Of a stretch of DNA of 7,255 bases, positions 1-6,566 are shown piece after piece. The stretch's first letter is position 1, and each line of letters begins with the position of its first letter. Position numbers and translations under genes: made by a program. Origin of the DNA: SZUA-254 sp964596065 (GTDB lineage Bacteria; Bacteroidota; Ignavibacteria; UBA10030; SZUA-254); contig CAZQSM010000092.1 in the NCBI GenBank assembly GCA_964596065.1, positions 1 through 7,255 on the forward strand, in the 5' to 3' direction. The notes under the pieces are model-generated. The model had not been told where the DNA came from. It was given only the letters and a program-made list of their open reading frames with translations, and did no database searches.

Positions 1-942
1 AATGTCCTCATCCAGTCCATTTTGATGGAACGGCAGAGGCAGTACCTCTACGAGAACCGGAACCTCGATTTCTCCTACACCATCATGGATGGGGAGGTGA
101 TGCTCCGGTTCCGCGCCGACGTCTATTTCGACCTGGACCAGATCGCCCTCAATATGCGCGCGATCAACCAGGTCATCAGGCCGTATAACGGCTTCGGGTT
201 CCACCCGGGCGTCACGCGCGCGGTCAGCCTCCAGCACACCAAGGAGGGGATGATCCTGGTGACCGGCATTACCGGGTCCGGAAAGAGCACGACCCTCGAC
301 GCCATCATCGACGCGAACAACCACTCGGTCGACGCGCATTGCGTCATCATCGCCTCGCCGATCGAGTACGTGCACAAATCGGACCGCTGCATCGTCAGGC
401 ACCGCGAGGTGGGCCGGGACGTCCTCTCGTTCAAGGAAGGCGCCGTGCAGGCGCTCCGCCAGGACCCCGACATCATCGTGATCGGCGAGCTCCGGGACCC
501 CGACACCATCCTGACGGCCCTGGAAATCACCGATTCGGGGCACAAGGTGTTTTCGACGCTCCACACCTCGTCCGCGGTCGAAAGCCTCGACCGCATCATC
601 GGCGAGGTGCCCCCGATCGAGCAGGAACGCGTGAGGAACCGGCTCGCGGACATCATCCAGTGCGTCATCTCCCAGAAACTGGTCCCGAGCATCGACCGCA
701 AGCGCGTCCTGGCGAAGGAAGTGATGATCGCCTCCCCCTCGGTGCGCGCCGCCATCAAGAACAACAACACCGGCGAAATCTACCAGATGATGTCGGAGTC
801 GGGCGAAGCGGGGATGATCACGATGGAGCAGGACCTGAAACGACTGTACCTCGCGAAGAAGATCACCCTGGAGACGGCGATGAGCTTCGCGAACAACAAG
901 CGACGGTTGCAGCAGATCCTCAACCTGGTCGCGGCGGATTGA
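1..942 (+). CDS. pilT: PilT-family type IV pilus retraction-type ATPase (5' partial)
   Basis: This is a secretion-type hexameric ATPase of the PilT branch, expected to power pilus retraction at the inner face of the cytoplasmic membrane. The frame is open to the window edge, so the true start and the first part of the N-terminal PAS-like domain are missing; 313 codons are visible. Counting residue 1 from the TTG at 22, the Walker A motif is GITGSGKST (82-90), with K88. Walker B is DPDIIVIGELRD (148-159), with E156. The His box runs about 173-191 (GHKVFSTLHTSSA, H174 and H181). GKSTTL rather than GKTTTLY, and the absence of a CxxC zinc motif, favour PilT/PilU over PilB/GspE. SPSVRAAIKN further on corresponds to the PilT AIRNLIRE motif. 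The Asp box is unusual: the usual EDPIE reads ASPIE (111-115), keeping only the second Glu. It lies 36 bp upstream of the PilM-like gene, apparently in the same operon. PilU or another PilT paralogue cannot be excluded. Confidence 0.9.
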   Translation, partial: NVLIQSILMERQRQYLYENRNLDFSYTIMDGEVMLRFRADVYFDLDQIALNMRAINQVIRPYNGFGFHPGVTRAVSLQHTKEGMILVTGITGSGKSTTLDAIIDANNHSVDAHCVIIASPIEYVHKSDRCIVRHREVGRDVLSFKEGAVQALRQDPDIIVIGELRDPDTILTALEITDSGHKVFSTLHTSSAVESLDRIIGEVPPIEQERVRNRLADIIQCVISQKLVPSIDRKRVLAKEVMIASPSVRAAIKNNNTGEIYQMMSESGEAGMITMEQDLKRLYLAKKITLETAMSFANNKRRLQQILNLVAAD

Positions 943-978
943 TGAACACTACCCCTTCACACTTCACAGAGGAACGAT

Positions 979-2229
979 ATGGCATCCTTACGAGGAAGTA
1001 AAACCACCGCCATCGGCCTGTACGCCGACGGCTACGAGCTGAAGCTCGCGAAGCTGTCGCTGCGGGGCGGGCAGGTCGTCATCGACGAGCTGCATTCGAC
1101 CACGCTGGCCGCCAAGCTCGAGGAGAAGCGCGTGGCCGCGGTGGAACTCTCGCAGCTCAACGAGAGCCCCGACACGTTCGCCCTCCCGACGTCGTCCGAG
1201 GCGGACGCGACCGCGGGGACGGACAACAACAGCATCCTGCTTTCGGTGCTGGCGAAATATCCGACCGCGGGGTACGTGCTGGGATACGCCATATCGGAAC
1301 CGAGCATCTATTACCATTCCCTGGAGAGCGATTTCGGCCTCAAGGGGAAGAAGCTGAAACAGCGCGTGGCCGACGAACTGCGGATGGTCCGCCCGGTCCA
1401 GCCGGCGCTCGACAGCATCGATTTCTTCCACGGCACCGACAAGAACCTGATGTGCGTCGTCCGCGAGGACGGGATGACGATGCTCAGGCTCCTCGAAGAG
1501 GTGAAGCCGTTCCTCGGCAAGCGCCTNNNNNNNNNNNNNNNNNNNNNNNNNNNNNNNNNNNNNNNNNNNNNNNNNNNNNNNNNNNNNNNNNNNNNNNNNN
1601 NNNNNNNNNNNNNNNNNNNNNNNNNNAACAAGAAATCGTTCTATCCCCTCAACCTGCTTCCGGACGACGTCCGGGAGGGCCAGAAGACGTTCAAGCTGGC
1701 GTGGCACGGCTACGCGCTCTTCGCCCTGATCTTCCTTTCGACGTTCTACTTCACGAGCCGGTACGGTTCGCAAAACGTCGAACTCGAGTCGAAGACGGGG
1801 ATGCTCGCGCAACTCCAGACCAAGGTGGCGGAGAACGAGAAGGTGCGCGGGGAGATCGCGGGCCTCAACGACCAGATCGCCCGCTACAACACCGCGCTCG
1901 CGATCTACGACTCGCTGGTGCCCGGCGCCGAACGCTGGAACAAGATGGTCGAGGCCCTGACGAAGGGCGTGGCCGACATCGGCTCGCTCTGGATCACCGA
2001 GATGAAGGGGCTGCCCGACGGCACCACCAGCATCCAGGGCTACGCGGTGGCCAGGAACAGGATCCCGCGGATCGCGGCGCTGTTCGAAAACGCGACCCTC
2101 TCGAGGGTCGAGGTGAAGCAGATCAGGGAAAATTCACCGCCGGTCTACAATTTCGTCATCACGGTGCCCGCCGATCAGCCGGCGAAGACCACCGGGACGG
2201 CGGCCGGCGCGGCGGCGGTCAAACAATAA
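979..2229 (+). CDS. PilM/GspL-like half plus PilN-like half, interrupted by an assembly gap
   Basis: The ATG at 979 follows AGAGG (968-972) with a 6-nt spacer. Residues 1-183 are cytoplasmic in character and begin with AIGLYADGYELKLAKL, which resembles the first strands of the actin-like PilM/GspL fold (IGLDIG..VKLA). The sequence then runs into 100 N. After the gap, residues 217-416 look like PilN: an NLLP motif (225-228; PilN proteins carry INLLP near their start), one membrane helix (about 239-258), a coiled coil (about 262-305) and a ferredoxin-like periplasmic domain (about 310-397), ending in an Ala/Gly/Thr-rich tail. PilM recruits PilN at the inner membrane and couples cytoplasmic components to the PilNOP alignment complex. 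Both halves are in frame 1, but this means nothing because the gap length is probably arbitrary. If the gap is near 100 bp, this is one GspL-sized fusion of about 416 residues. If longer, it is a truncated pilM and a separate pilN. No Met lies in the 8 residues between the gap and NLLP. The family calls rest on motifs and context, since similarity is weak. Confidence 0.72.
   Translation: MASLRGSKTTAIGLYADGYELKLAKLSLRGGQVVIDELHSTTLAAKLEEKRVAAVELSQLNESPDTFALPTSSEADATAGTDNNSILLSVLAKYPTAGYVLGYAISEPSIYYHSLESDFGLKGKKLKQRVADELRMVRPVQPALDSIDFFHGTDKNLMCVVREDGMTMLRLLEEVKPFLGKRXXXXXXXXXXXXXXXXXXXXXXXXXXXXXXXXXXNKKSFYPLNLLPDDVREGQKTFKLAWHGYALFALIFLSTFYFTSRYGSQNVELESKTGMLAQLQTKVAENEKVRGEIAGLNDQIARYNTALAIYDSLVPGAERWNKMVEALTKGVADIGSLWITEMKGLPDGTTSIQGYAVARNRIPRIAALFENATLSRVEVKQIRENSPPVYNFVITVPADQPAKTTGTAAGAAAVKQ
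1527..1626. other. assembly gap of 100 N
   Basis: A run of exactly 100 unknown bases interrupts the PilM/PilN-like region. One hundred N is the usual placeholder for a scaffold gap of unknown size, so the true missing length may be quite different. A full PilM (about 350 residues) would need roughly 150 or more additional residues after residue 183, or around 500 bp. Confidence 0.98.
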
Positions 2230-2252
2230 CACACTAGTCGATTAACAGAACC

Positions 2253-2256
2253 GGAG
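2253..2256 (+). promoter_or_regulatory. Shine-Dalgarno supporting the GTG start at 2263
   Basis: GGAG ends 6 nt before the GTG at 2263. It supports this non-ATG start, which directly precedes the N-terminal membrane helix of the PilO-like protein. Confidence 0.75.
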
Positions 2257-2262
2257 ATTACC

Positions 2263-3147
2263 GTGTCATACACCATACGAAATACCGTCATCCTGGGAAT
2301 CGTGCTCCTGCTTATTGTCGGCGCCGGCGGATTTTTCACCTGGTACCAGATTCCCAGGAGCCTCGCGAAGGTCGACGGCGAGATCAAGAAGCTCAACGAC
2401 GAGCTCCAGAACACGCCCGACCTGGCGAACCAGTACAACAGCACGGCCGCGCTCCTGGAGGACGTCAAGATCCGCTGGGAGACCAGGCACAAGGAGGTCC
2501 CGGCGAAGGACATCACCGGCGAGACGTACGGGTACTTCAACCGGACGATGGACCTGAGCGGCGAGGTGAAGATGGACATGACCTACGTCGGCCCGAAGGA
2601 CTTCGAGAACTACGGGTACAACGTCTACACGCTCAAGGGCGAGGCCCCCTACCAGAACCTCTACAAGTTCATCTGGTACAGCGAGAGCGGGCGGAGGCTG
2701 TTCAAGATCTCGAACCTCACCCTGCGCGGGTACGAGGCGAAGGACCCCGACACGAAGAACACGAAGATCCTCGTGCTCTTCGACATGGAGCTGCAGGCGT
2801 TCTACTCGAGCATGCCCGAGCTGAACAACGCCCCGGCGCCGAAGGTCGGCACCCCGGCGAACCTGAAAACGAACCCGTACTATCCGCTCATCATGCGCGA
2901 GATACCGCCGCCCCAGCCCGACGAGATCGAGATCGAGCGTTCGGACCTGAAGGCGGTCATCCCGGGCAAGGCCTTCATCATCGACCAGAACCAGAAATCG
3001 AGGATCCTCGAGGAAGGCGCCACCGTCTACCTCGGTTACGTGACGAAGATCGTCCCCGACGACGGCCTGATCGAATGCCTGCTCAACAAGGGCGGGGTCG
3101 CGGAAAAGTTCGTACTGAAGATCCGGCAAGGTCAACCGATTAAATAG
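2263..3147 (+). CDS. PilO-PilP-like fusion, inner-membrane alignment complex protein
   Basis: A 294-residue protein starting at GTG with a good ribosome binding site, 33 bp after the preceding stop. Residues 1-8 are cytoplasmic; about 9-27 form a single membrane helix (hydrophobic, VILGIVLLLIVGAGGFF). Residues 33-75 look like a coiled coil, and about 85-182 form an alpha/beta region consistent with the ferredoxin-like periplasmic domain of PilO. A Pro-rich linker follows (190-222) and contains NPYYPLI, recalling the NPF/DPF..P segment of PilP. Residues 228-287 (LKAVIPGKAFIIDQ, then VYLGYVTKIVPDDGLIECLL) have the all-beta pattern of the PilP/GspC homology-region domain: about one strand per ten residues, with a G-x-V-x-x-I turn. 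In known systems PilO dimerises with PilN, and PilP (a lipoprotein) contacts the secretin. Here one polypeptide seems to do both, anchored by the PilO helix instead of a lipid. Its place between PilN-like and secretin genes supports the call. Domain assignment is by pattern, not by search. Confidence 0.75.
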   Translation: MSYTIRNTVILGIVLLLIVGAGGFFTWYQIPRSLAKVDGEIKKLNDELQNTPDLANQYNSTAALLEDVKIRWETRHKEVPAKDITGETYGYFNRTMDLSGEVKMDMTYVGPKDFENYGYNVYTLKGEAPYQNLYKFIWYSESGRRLFKISNLTLRGYEAKDPDTKNTKILVLFDMELQAFYSSMPELNNAPAPKVGTPANLKTNPYYPLIMREIPPPQPDEIEIERSDLKAVIPGKAFIIDQNQKSRILEEGATVYLGYVTKIVPDDGLIECLLNKGGVAEKFVLKIRQGQPIK

Positions 3148-3166
3148 AACCCATTACGGAGCATCC

Positions 3167-4429
3167 ATGAAAATCCACATTCTGCTGTTCGTGTTACTGG
3201 TGACATCGGTCCAGGTCGGGTTTGGCCAGGCCAAGGACGCGCGGCTGCGCACGAAGGGGTACGTCAACCCGCAGGAGATCATCTCGCTCGATTCTTCGAT
3301 GCGGATGGACCAGGCGCTGCTGGTGATCAACGAACTGAGCAAGCAGTACGCCGGCAAGCTGATCATCGATCTCGAGAAGCGCACCTCCCCCATCAACGTC
3401 TACGTCGTCAACCAGCACTGGCGCGACGCGCTCGACATGATCCTCACGCGCGCGGGGCTCACCTACGTCGAGGAGCCGGAGTTCATCCAGATCGTCTCCC
3501 AGGGCGCGGCGGCGATGATGACCGGCCAGGAAGGGCCGCCGGTCGAGCCGCCCCCGACACTCGACGCGAGGGATGTGAAGATCTCGGCCGTGTTTTTCTC
3601 CACCGACGTCTCGAAACTCCAGGACTACGGCGTGAGCTGGAATTTCTTCAGGAACAAGGCGAAGGAGCCGGGGCTCTCGGGCTACCTCGCCACCGGCATC
3701 GGCCTGGGTGATACGGCGTCTCCCGTCCCCCCCACGCAGCAGGGCTCCACGGGTGCCGCCGGCGCGCGCGGAACGCAGGTGATCCCGGCGCTCGACAAGG
3801 CGATCGCGGTGATCTCGTCGCCCCCGGAATTCACGTTCGCGAACCTCGATCTCCTGGTGAAGTTCTTCGGTTCGAACGGCCTCGGCGAGGTGATCACCAG
3901 CCCCGAGGTGACGGTCAGGAACGGCCGGAAGGGGAGGATCCAGGTGGGCCGCGACATTTTCATCACCACGCGGGACATCGCGGGCAACACCATCAACCAG
4001 CTGGTCTCCACCGGGACGATCATCGAGGTGACCCCGATGGTCTATACCCAGTCGGACACCGACTTCATCTACCTCGACATGACCATCGAGCAGAGCGACG
4101 CGGCCCCCGGCCCGACCATCAACCGGTCGCAGGTGAAGACGCACGCGCTCCTCTACGACGGGGAGGAGACGATCGTCGGCGGTCTCTTCACCACCCTCGA
4201 ACAGGAAGTGCGCGAGGGCGTGCCGGGGCTCAAGGACCTTCCCTGGTGGTTCTTCGGCCTCCGTTACATCTTCGGTTCCGAGAGCACGGTCAAGACCAAG
4301 AACGAGCTCATCATCCTGCTGAAGGCCGAGCTGACCGACCAGATCAGGGACCGCATACCGCACCCGAAGACGGTCCAGGAGCTGATCAACGACAAGCGGA
4401 TGGAGAACCGGAAGGAATTCAACAAGTAA
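3167..4429 (+). CDS. pilQ: Compact type IV pilus/type II secretion secretin (PilQ/GspD family)
   Basis: An outer-membrane secretin that should form the ring through which the pilus fibre or substrate passes. The ATG at 3167 follows GGAG (3158-3161). Residues 1-20 or 1-21 are a Sec signal peptide (MKIHILLFVLLVTSVQVGFGQ). Residues about 38-111 match a secretin/TonB N-terminal (STN, N0) domain: a strand-helix-strand pattern with QALLVINELSKQY and DALDMILTRAGLTY. The secretin domain occupies about 132-390. It includes LDARDVKISAVFFSTDVSKL (family: IEARIVE), LDLLVKFFGSNGLGEVITSP with TVRNGRKGRIQVG, TGTIIEVTP, ETIVGGLF, and VPGLKDLPWWFFGLRYIFG (family: VPxLGDIPxxGxLF). A Gly/Ser/Thr/Pro-rich loop spans about 180-205. 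At 420 residues it is much shorter than typical PilQ (about 700); no AMIN domain is seen and there is too little room for an N1 (KH-like) domain. A charged tail (391-420) extends past the secretin core. It lies 19 bp after the PilOP-like gene. Confidence 0.88.
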   Translation: MKIHILLFVLLVTSVQVGFGQAKDARLRTKGYVNPQEIISLDSSMRMDQALLVINELSKQYAGKLIIDLEKRTSPINVYVVNQHWRDALDMILTRAGLTYVEEPEFIQIVSQGAAAMMTGQEGPPVEPPPTLDARDVKISAVFFSTDVSKLQDYGVSWNFFRNKAKEPGLSGYLATGIGLGDTASPVPPTQQGSTGAAGARGTQVIPALDKAIAVISSPPEFTFANLDLLVKFFGSNGLGEVITSPEVTVRNGRKGRIQVGRDIFITTRDIAGNTINQLVSTGTIIEVTPMVYTQSDTDFIYLDMTIEQSDAAPGPTINRSQVKTHALLYDGEETIVGGLFTTLEQEVREGVPGLKDLPWWFFGLRYIFGSESTVKTKNELIILLKAELTDQIRDRIPHPKTVQELINDKRMENRKEFNK

Positions 4430-4456
4430 CGGCGAATGAAAACGTCATCAATGACC

Positions 4457-4462
4457 AAGGAA
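4457..4462 (+). promoter_or_regulatory. Shine-Dalgarno deciding the lipoprotein start at 4469
   Basis: AAGGAA lies 6 nt before the ATG at 4469. The in-frame upstream ATGs at 4436 and 4451 have no comparable purine-rich motif and would place charged residues ahead of the signal peptide, so 4469 is preferred. Confidence 0.75.
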
Positions 4463-4468
4463 TTTTCT

Positions 4469-6490
4469 ATGAAATCTCATCTGATATTTCTCATGGTCCT
4501 GTTCGCGGCCGCGTTCGGGCTCATGGGGTGCGAAGACCTTCCGGTCGTCGACGGGAACGCCGACACCGGCGCCAACAAGGTGATCCAGGGGCAGGTCGTC
4601 GACCTGGGCACCGGCTCCGTGGTGCAGAACGCGAGCGTCGAACTGACGTTCGGCGGGAGCACCTCGGGGGTCACGACGGGGAGCGACGGGGTGTTCCGCT
4701 TCGAGGTCAACCTGAACGCCTCGGGCGACGACATCGCCCGGATCGTCGTGACGAAGGCCGGGTTCATCCAGAAGATCGTGAATTTCACCGTCGGCTCCGA
4801 CACGAACCTCGTCGTCGCGATGAGCGTCGATTTTTCGACCTCGACGTGGGTGAGGGGCGTGCTCCGCGACAGCGTGACGTCGTTCCCGCTGCGCAACGCG
4901 CTGATCCTCCTCACGCTCCCCGGGGTGGTCGACCAGTACGTGACGGCGGTGGACGGAAAGTTCATCATGGCCGCGAACCTGGTGGACCGCGACTCGATGC
5001 CGGTGCGCCTCACGACCGTCCTCGACGGGTACAAGGTGAAGACCATCACCGTCACCTGCTACCGCGGCGACACGACCGACCTGCAGGACGTCCTGCTCCA
5101 GGTGGACGCCGGCTCGTCGATCGGGCAGGTCTCCGGGCACGTGCTCGATTTCATCTCGAACCTGCCGGTCAATAACGCCACCGTGGTCCTGACCACGCCG
5201 ATCTTCGTCGACAGCCAGGCGACGGGCGGGGACGGCCTCTACTCCTTCGCCGTCGACCTCCAGGGGCTCGCCGGGATCTCCGGGACGATCCGGGTGTCGA
5301 AGAACGGCTACAGCACGTCGACGTTCAACTTTACGGTCAATGCCGGGCAGATCGTCAACAGGGACGTCCAGCTCGAGCGCGACACCACGACGGGCGTGCC
5401 GCCCGATCCGAACGGGACCGGCGACGCGCGCTCCATCGCGTTCGTCAACCTCTCGACGAACCAGATTTCGGTCGCGGGGGTCGGCGGGACCGAGTCGGCG
5501 ATCATCACCTGGGAAGTCAGGGACTCGCTCGGGTTCCCGATCGACATCGACCACAGCGACACGGTCTTCTTCCGGCTCGTCGGTACGCCGATGTTCGGCG
5601 GCGCCTACGTCTCGCCGTCCTTCGCGATGACGAACGTCGCGGGGCGCGTCGCCACGACGATCAACAGCGGGACGGTGTCGGGCGTGCTCCAGTTCATCGC
5701 CACCCTCCGCAGGGAGAGCGACGGGGCGGTCATCTCGTCGACGCCGGTCGTGATCACCGTGAACGCGGGCCTTCCCGACCAGACGCACTATACGATCGGC
5801 CCGCGGCAGTTCAACTTCGCCGCCTATAACTGGCTCGGCAGGACGAACGACATCACCGTCCAGGTGGGCGACAAGTACAGCAACCCGGTGAAGACCGGCA
5901 CGGCGGTGTATTTCAACACCACCGGCGGCGTCATCGCGGCGAGCGGGTTCACCGATGCGACCAGCCACGCCACGGTCGTCCTCTACAGCGGCAATCCGCT
6001 GCCCAGGGACGCCACGCTCACGCCCCCCTCGTCATACGGCGACGGGACCGGCTACGCGTGGGTGCGCGCCCACTCGCTCGGCGAGAACAGCGTCGACGTG
6101 ATCGATTCGGTGCTCGTCCTCTTCTCGGGGGTGTCGAACATCACGCTCTCCACGTCCAACGTCCACGTCGACACCGGCGGGTGCGTCACCGTCTCGGTGA
6201 CCATCGCGGACCAGAACGGCAACCCGCTGGCCCCCGGCACGCTCATCAAGACGGAGGTGGAATTCACGCCTCCCGAGGGGACCAACTGGAGCGTGCTCGC
6301 GTCGGGCCTCCCGGAGGATCCGCTGGCCGATTACCTGACGCGCGGTAACGGCAGTACCGACTTCACGCTGCAAATCTGCGACGGCACGCCCGGCGGGACG
6401 CCGGCGAGGATGCCGTTCAACGTGAAGATATCGGTGACGGGTCCGAACGGCAACACGTTCGCGACCGTCAGCGGGGACGTGGGGCCGTAA
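4469..6490 (+). CDS. Lipoprotein with carboxypeptidase-regulatory-like repeats and Ig-like domains
   Basis: A 673-residue exported lipoprotein. The signal peptide MKSHLIFLMVLFAAAFGLMGC ends in a lipobox LMGC, giving lipid-modified Cys21 followed by Glu. Three repeats follow with the CarboxypepD_reg-like pattern (G-x-V-x-D...V-x-N-A-x-V-x-L...T-x-x-D-G-x-F-x-F...K-x-G-Y/F): about 38-119, 126-212 and 218-304. A short Pro/Gly linker (308-319) leads into about three Ig-like, bacterial Big/invasin-type beta-sandwich segments: about 320-433, 437-553 and 555-672. They are marked by phrases such as ITWEVRDSLGFPID, ITVQVGDKYSNPV and VSVTIADQNGNPL. The last segment has Cys572 and Cys637, which could form a disulfide. 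The specific function is not recognised. Its place directly after the secretin gene, 39 bp away on the same strand, suggests an accessory of the pilus/secretion machine, either a surface adhesin or a scaffold at the outer membrane. It is far larger than a pilotin. It could instead be a secreted cargo or an unrelated surface protein. Confidence 0.85.
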   Translation: MKSHLIFLMVLFAAAFGLMGCEDLPVVDGNADTGANKVIQGQVVDLGTGSVVQNASVELTFGGSTSGVTTGSDGVFRFEVNLNASGDDIARIVVTKAGFIQKIVNFTVGSDTNLVVAMSVDFSTSTWVRGVLRDSVTSFPLRNALILLTLPGVVDQYVTAVDGKFIMAANLVDRDSMPVRLTTVLDGYKVKTITVTCYRGDTTDLQDVLLQVDAGSSIGQVSGHVLDFISNLPVNNATVVLTTPIFVDSQATGGDGLYSFAVDLQGLAGISGTIRVSKNGYSTSTFNFTVNAGQIVNRDVQLERDTTTGVPPDPNGTGDARSIAFVNLSTNQISVAGVGGTESAIITWEVRDSLGFPIDIDHSDTVFFRLVGTPMFGGAYVSPSFAMTNVAGRVATTINSGTVSGVLQFIATLRRESDGAVISSTPVVITVNAGLPDQTHYTIGPRQFNFAAYNWLGRTNDITVQVGDKYSNPVKTGTAVYFNTTGGVIAASGFTDATSHATVVLYSGNPLPRDATLTPPSSYGDGTGYAWVRAHSLGENSVDVIDSVLVLFSGVSNITLSTSNVHVDTGGCVTVSVTIADQNGNPLAPGTLIKTEVEFTPPEGTNWSVLASGLPEDPLADYLTRGNGSTDFTLQICDGTPGGTPARMPFNVKISVTGPNGNTFATVSGDVGP

Positions 6491-6512
6491 GAGAAGGCGG
6501 CTTCGCCAACCA

Positions 6513-6549
6513 GAGAGCCATCCCGGCGAACGCGGCCGGGATGGCTCTC
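6513..6549. terminator. Hairpin between convergent genes, probable bidirectional terminator
   Basis: A perfect 15-bp inverted repeat (6513-6527 with 6535-6549, 7-nt loop) lies 22 bp after the lipoprotein stop and 17 bp after the hemL stop on the other strand. The stem is GC-rich and very stable. Only a weak TTT follows on the plus strand and no T tract follows on the minus strand, so it is not a textbook intrinsic terminator. Its position between two convergent genes still makes transcript ending or 3'-end protection the best explanation. Confidence 0.7.
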
Positions 6550-6566
6550 GTGTTTCAGGGGAGGGG

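Noticed and set aside
942..1001. A 19-codon ORF whose ATG overlaps the ATPase stop (ATGA) and runs over the PilM-like start
   Set aside because: No convincing Shine-Dalgarno precedes it, the peptide has no features, and it overlaps the well-supported start at 979. Translational coupling through it is possible but not supported.
2266..3135. 289-codon minus-strand frame opposite the PilOP-like gene
   Set aside because: Same low-complexity antisense bias, with no domain or ribosome binding site that would compete with the plus-strand gene.
3194..4363. 389-codon open frame on the minus strand opposite the secretin gene
   Set aside because: Composition is Arg/Asp/Leu/Val-biased and lacks motifs; the plus strand has an unmistakable secretin.
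4436..4468. Upstream in-frame starts at 4436 and 4451 for the lipoprotein
   Set aside because: They lack a ribosome binding site and would add a polar, charged leader before the lipoprotein signal peptide. The ATG at 4469 has AAGGAA at ideal spacing.
4448..5968. 506-codon open frame on the minus strand opposite the lipoprotein gene
   Set aside because: It is extremely rich in Arg, Asp, Val and His with no recognisable domain, as expected for an antisense shadow of high-GC coding DNA. The plus-strand frame has a signal peptide, lipobox and domain repeats.
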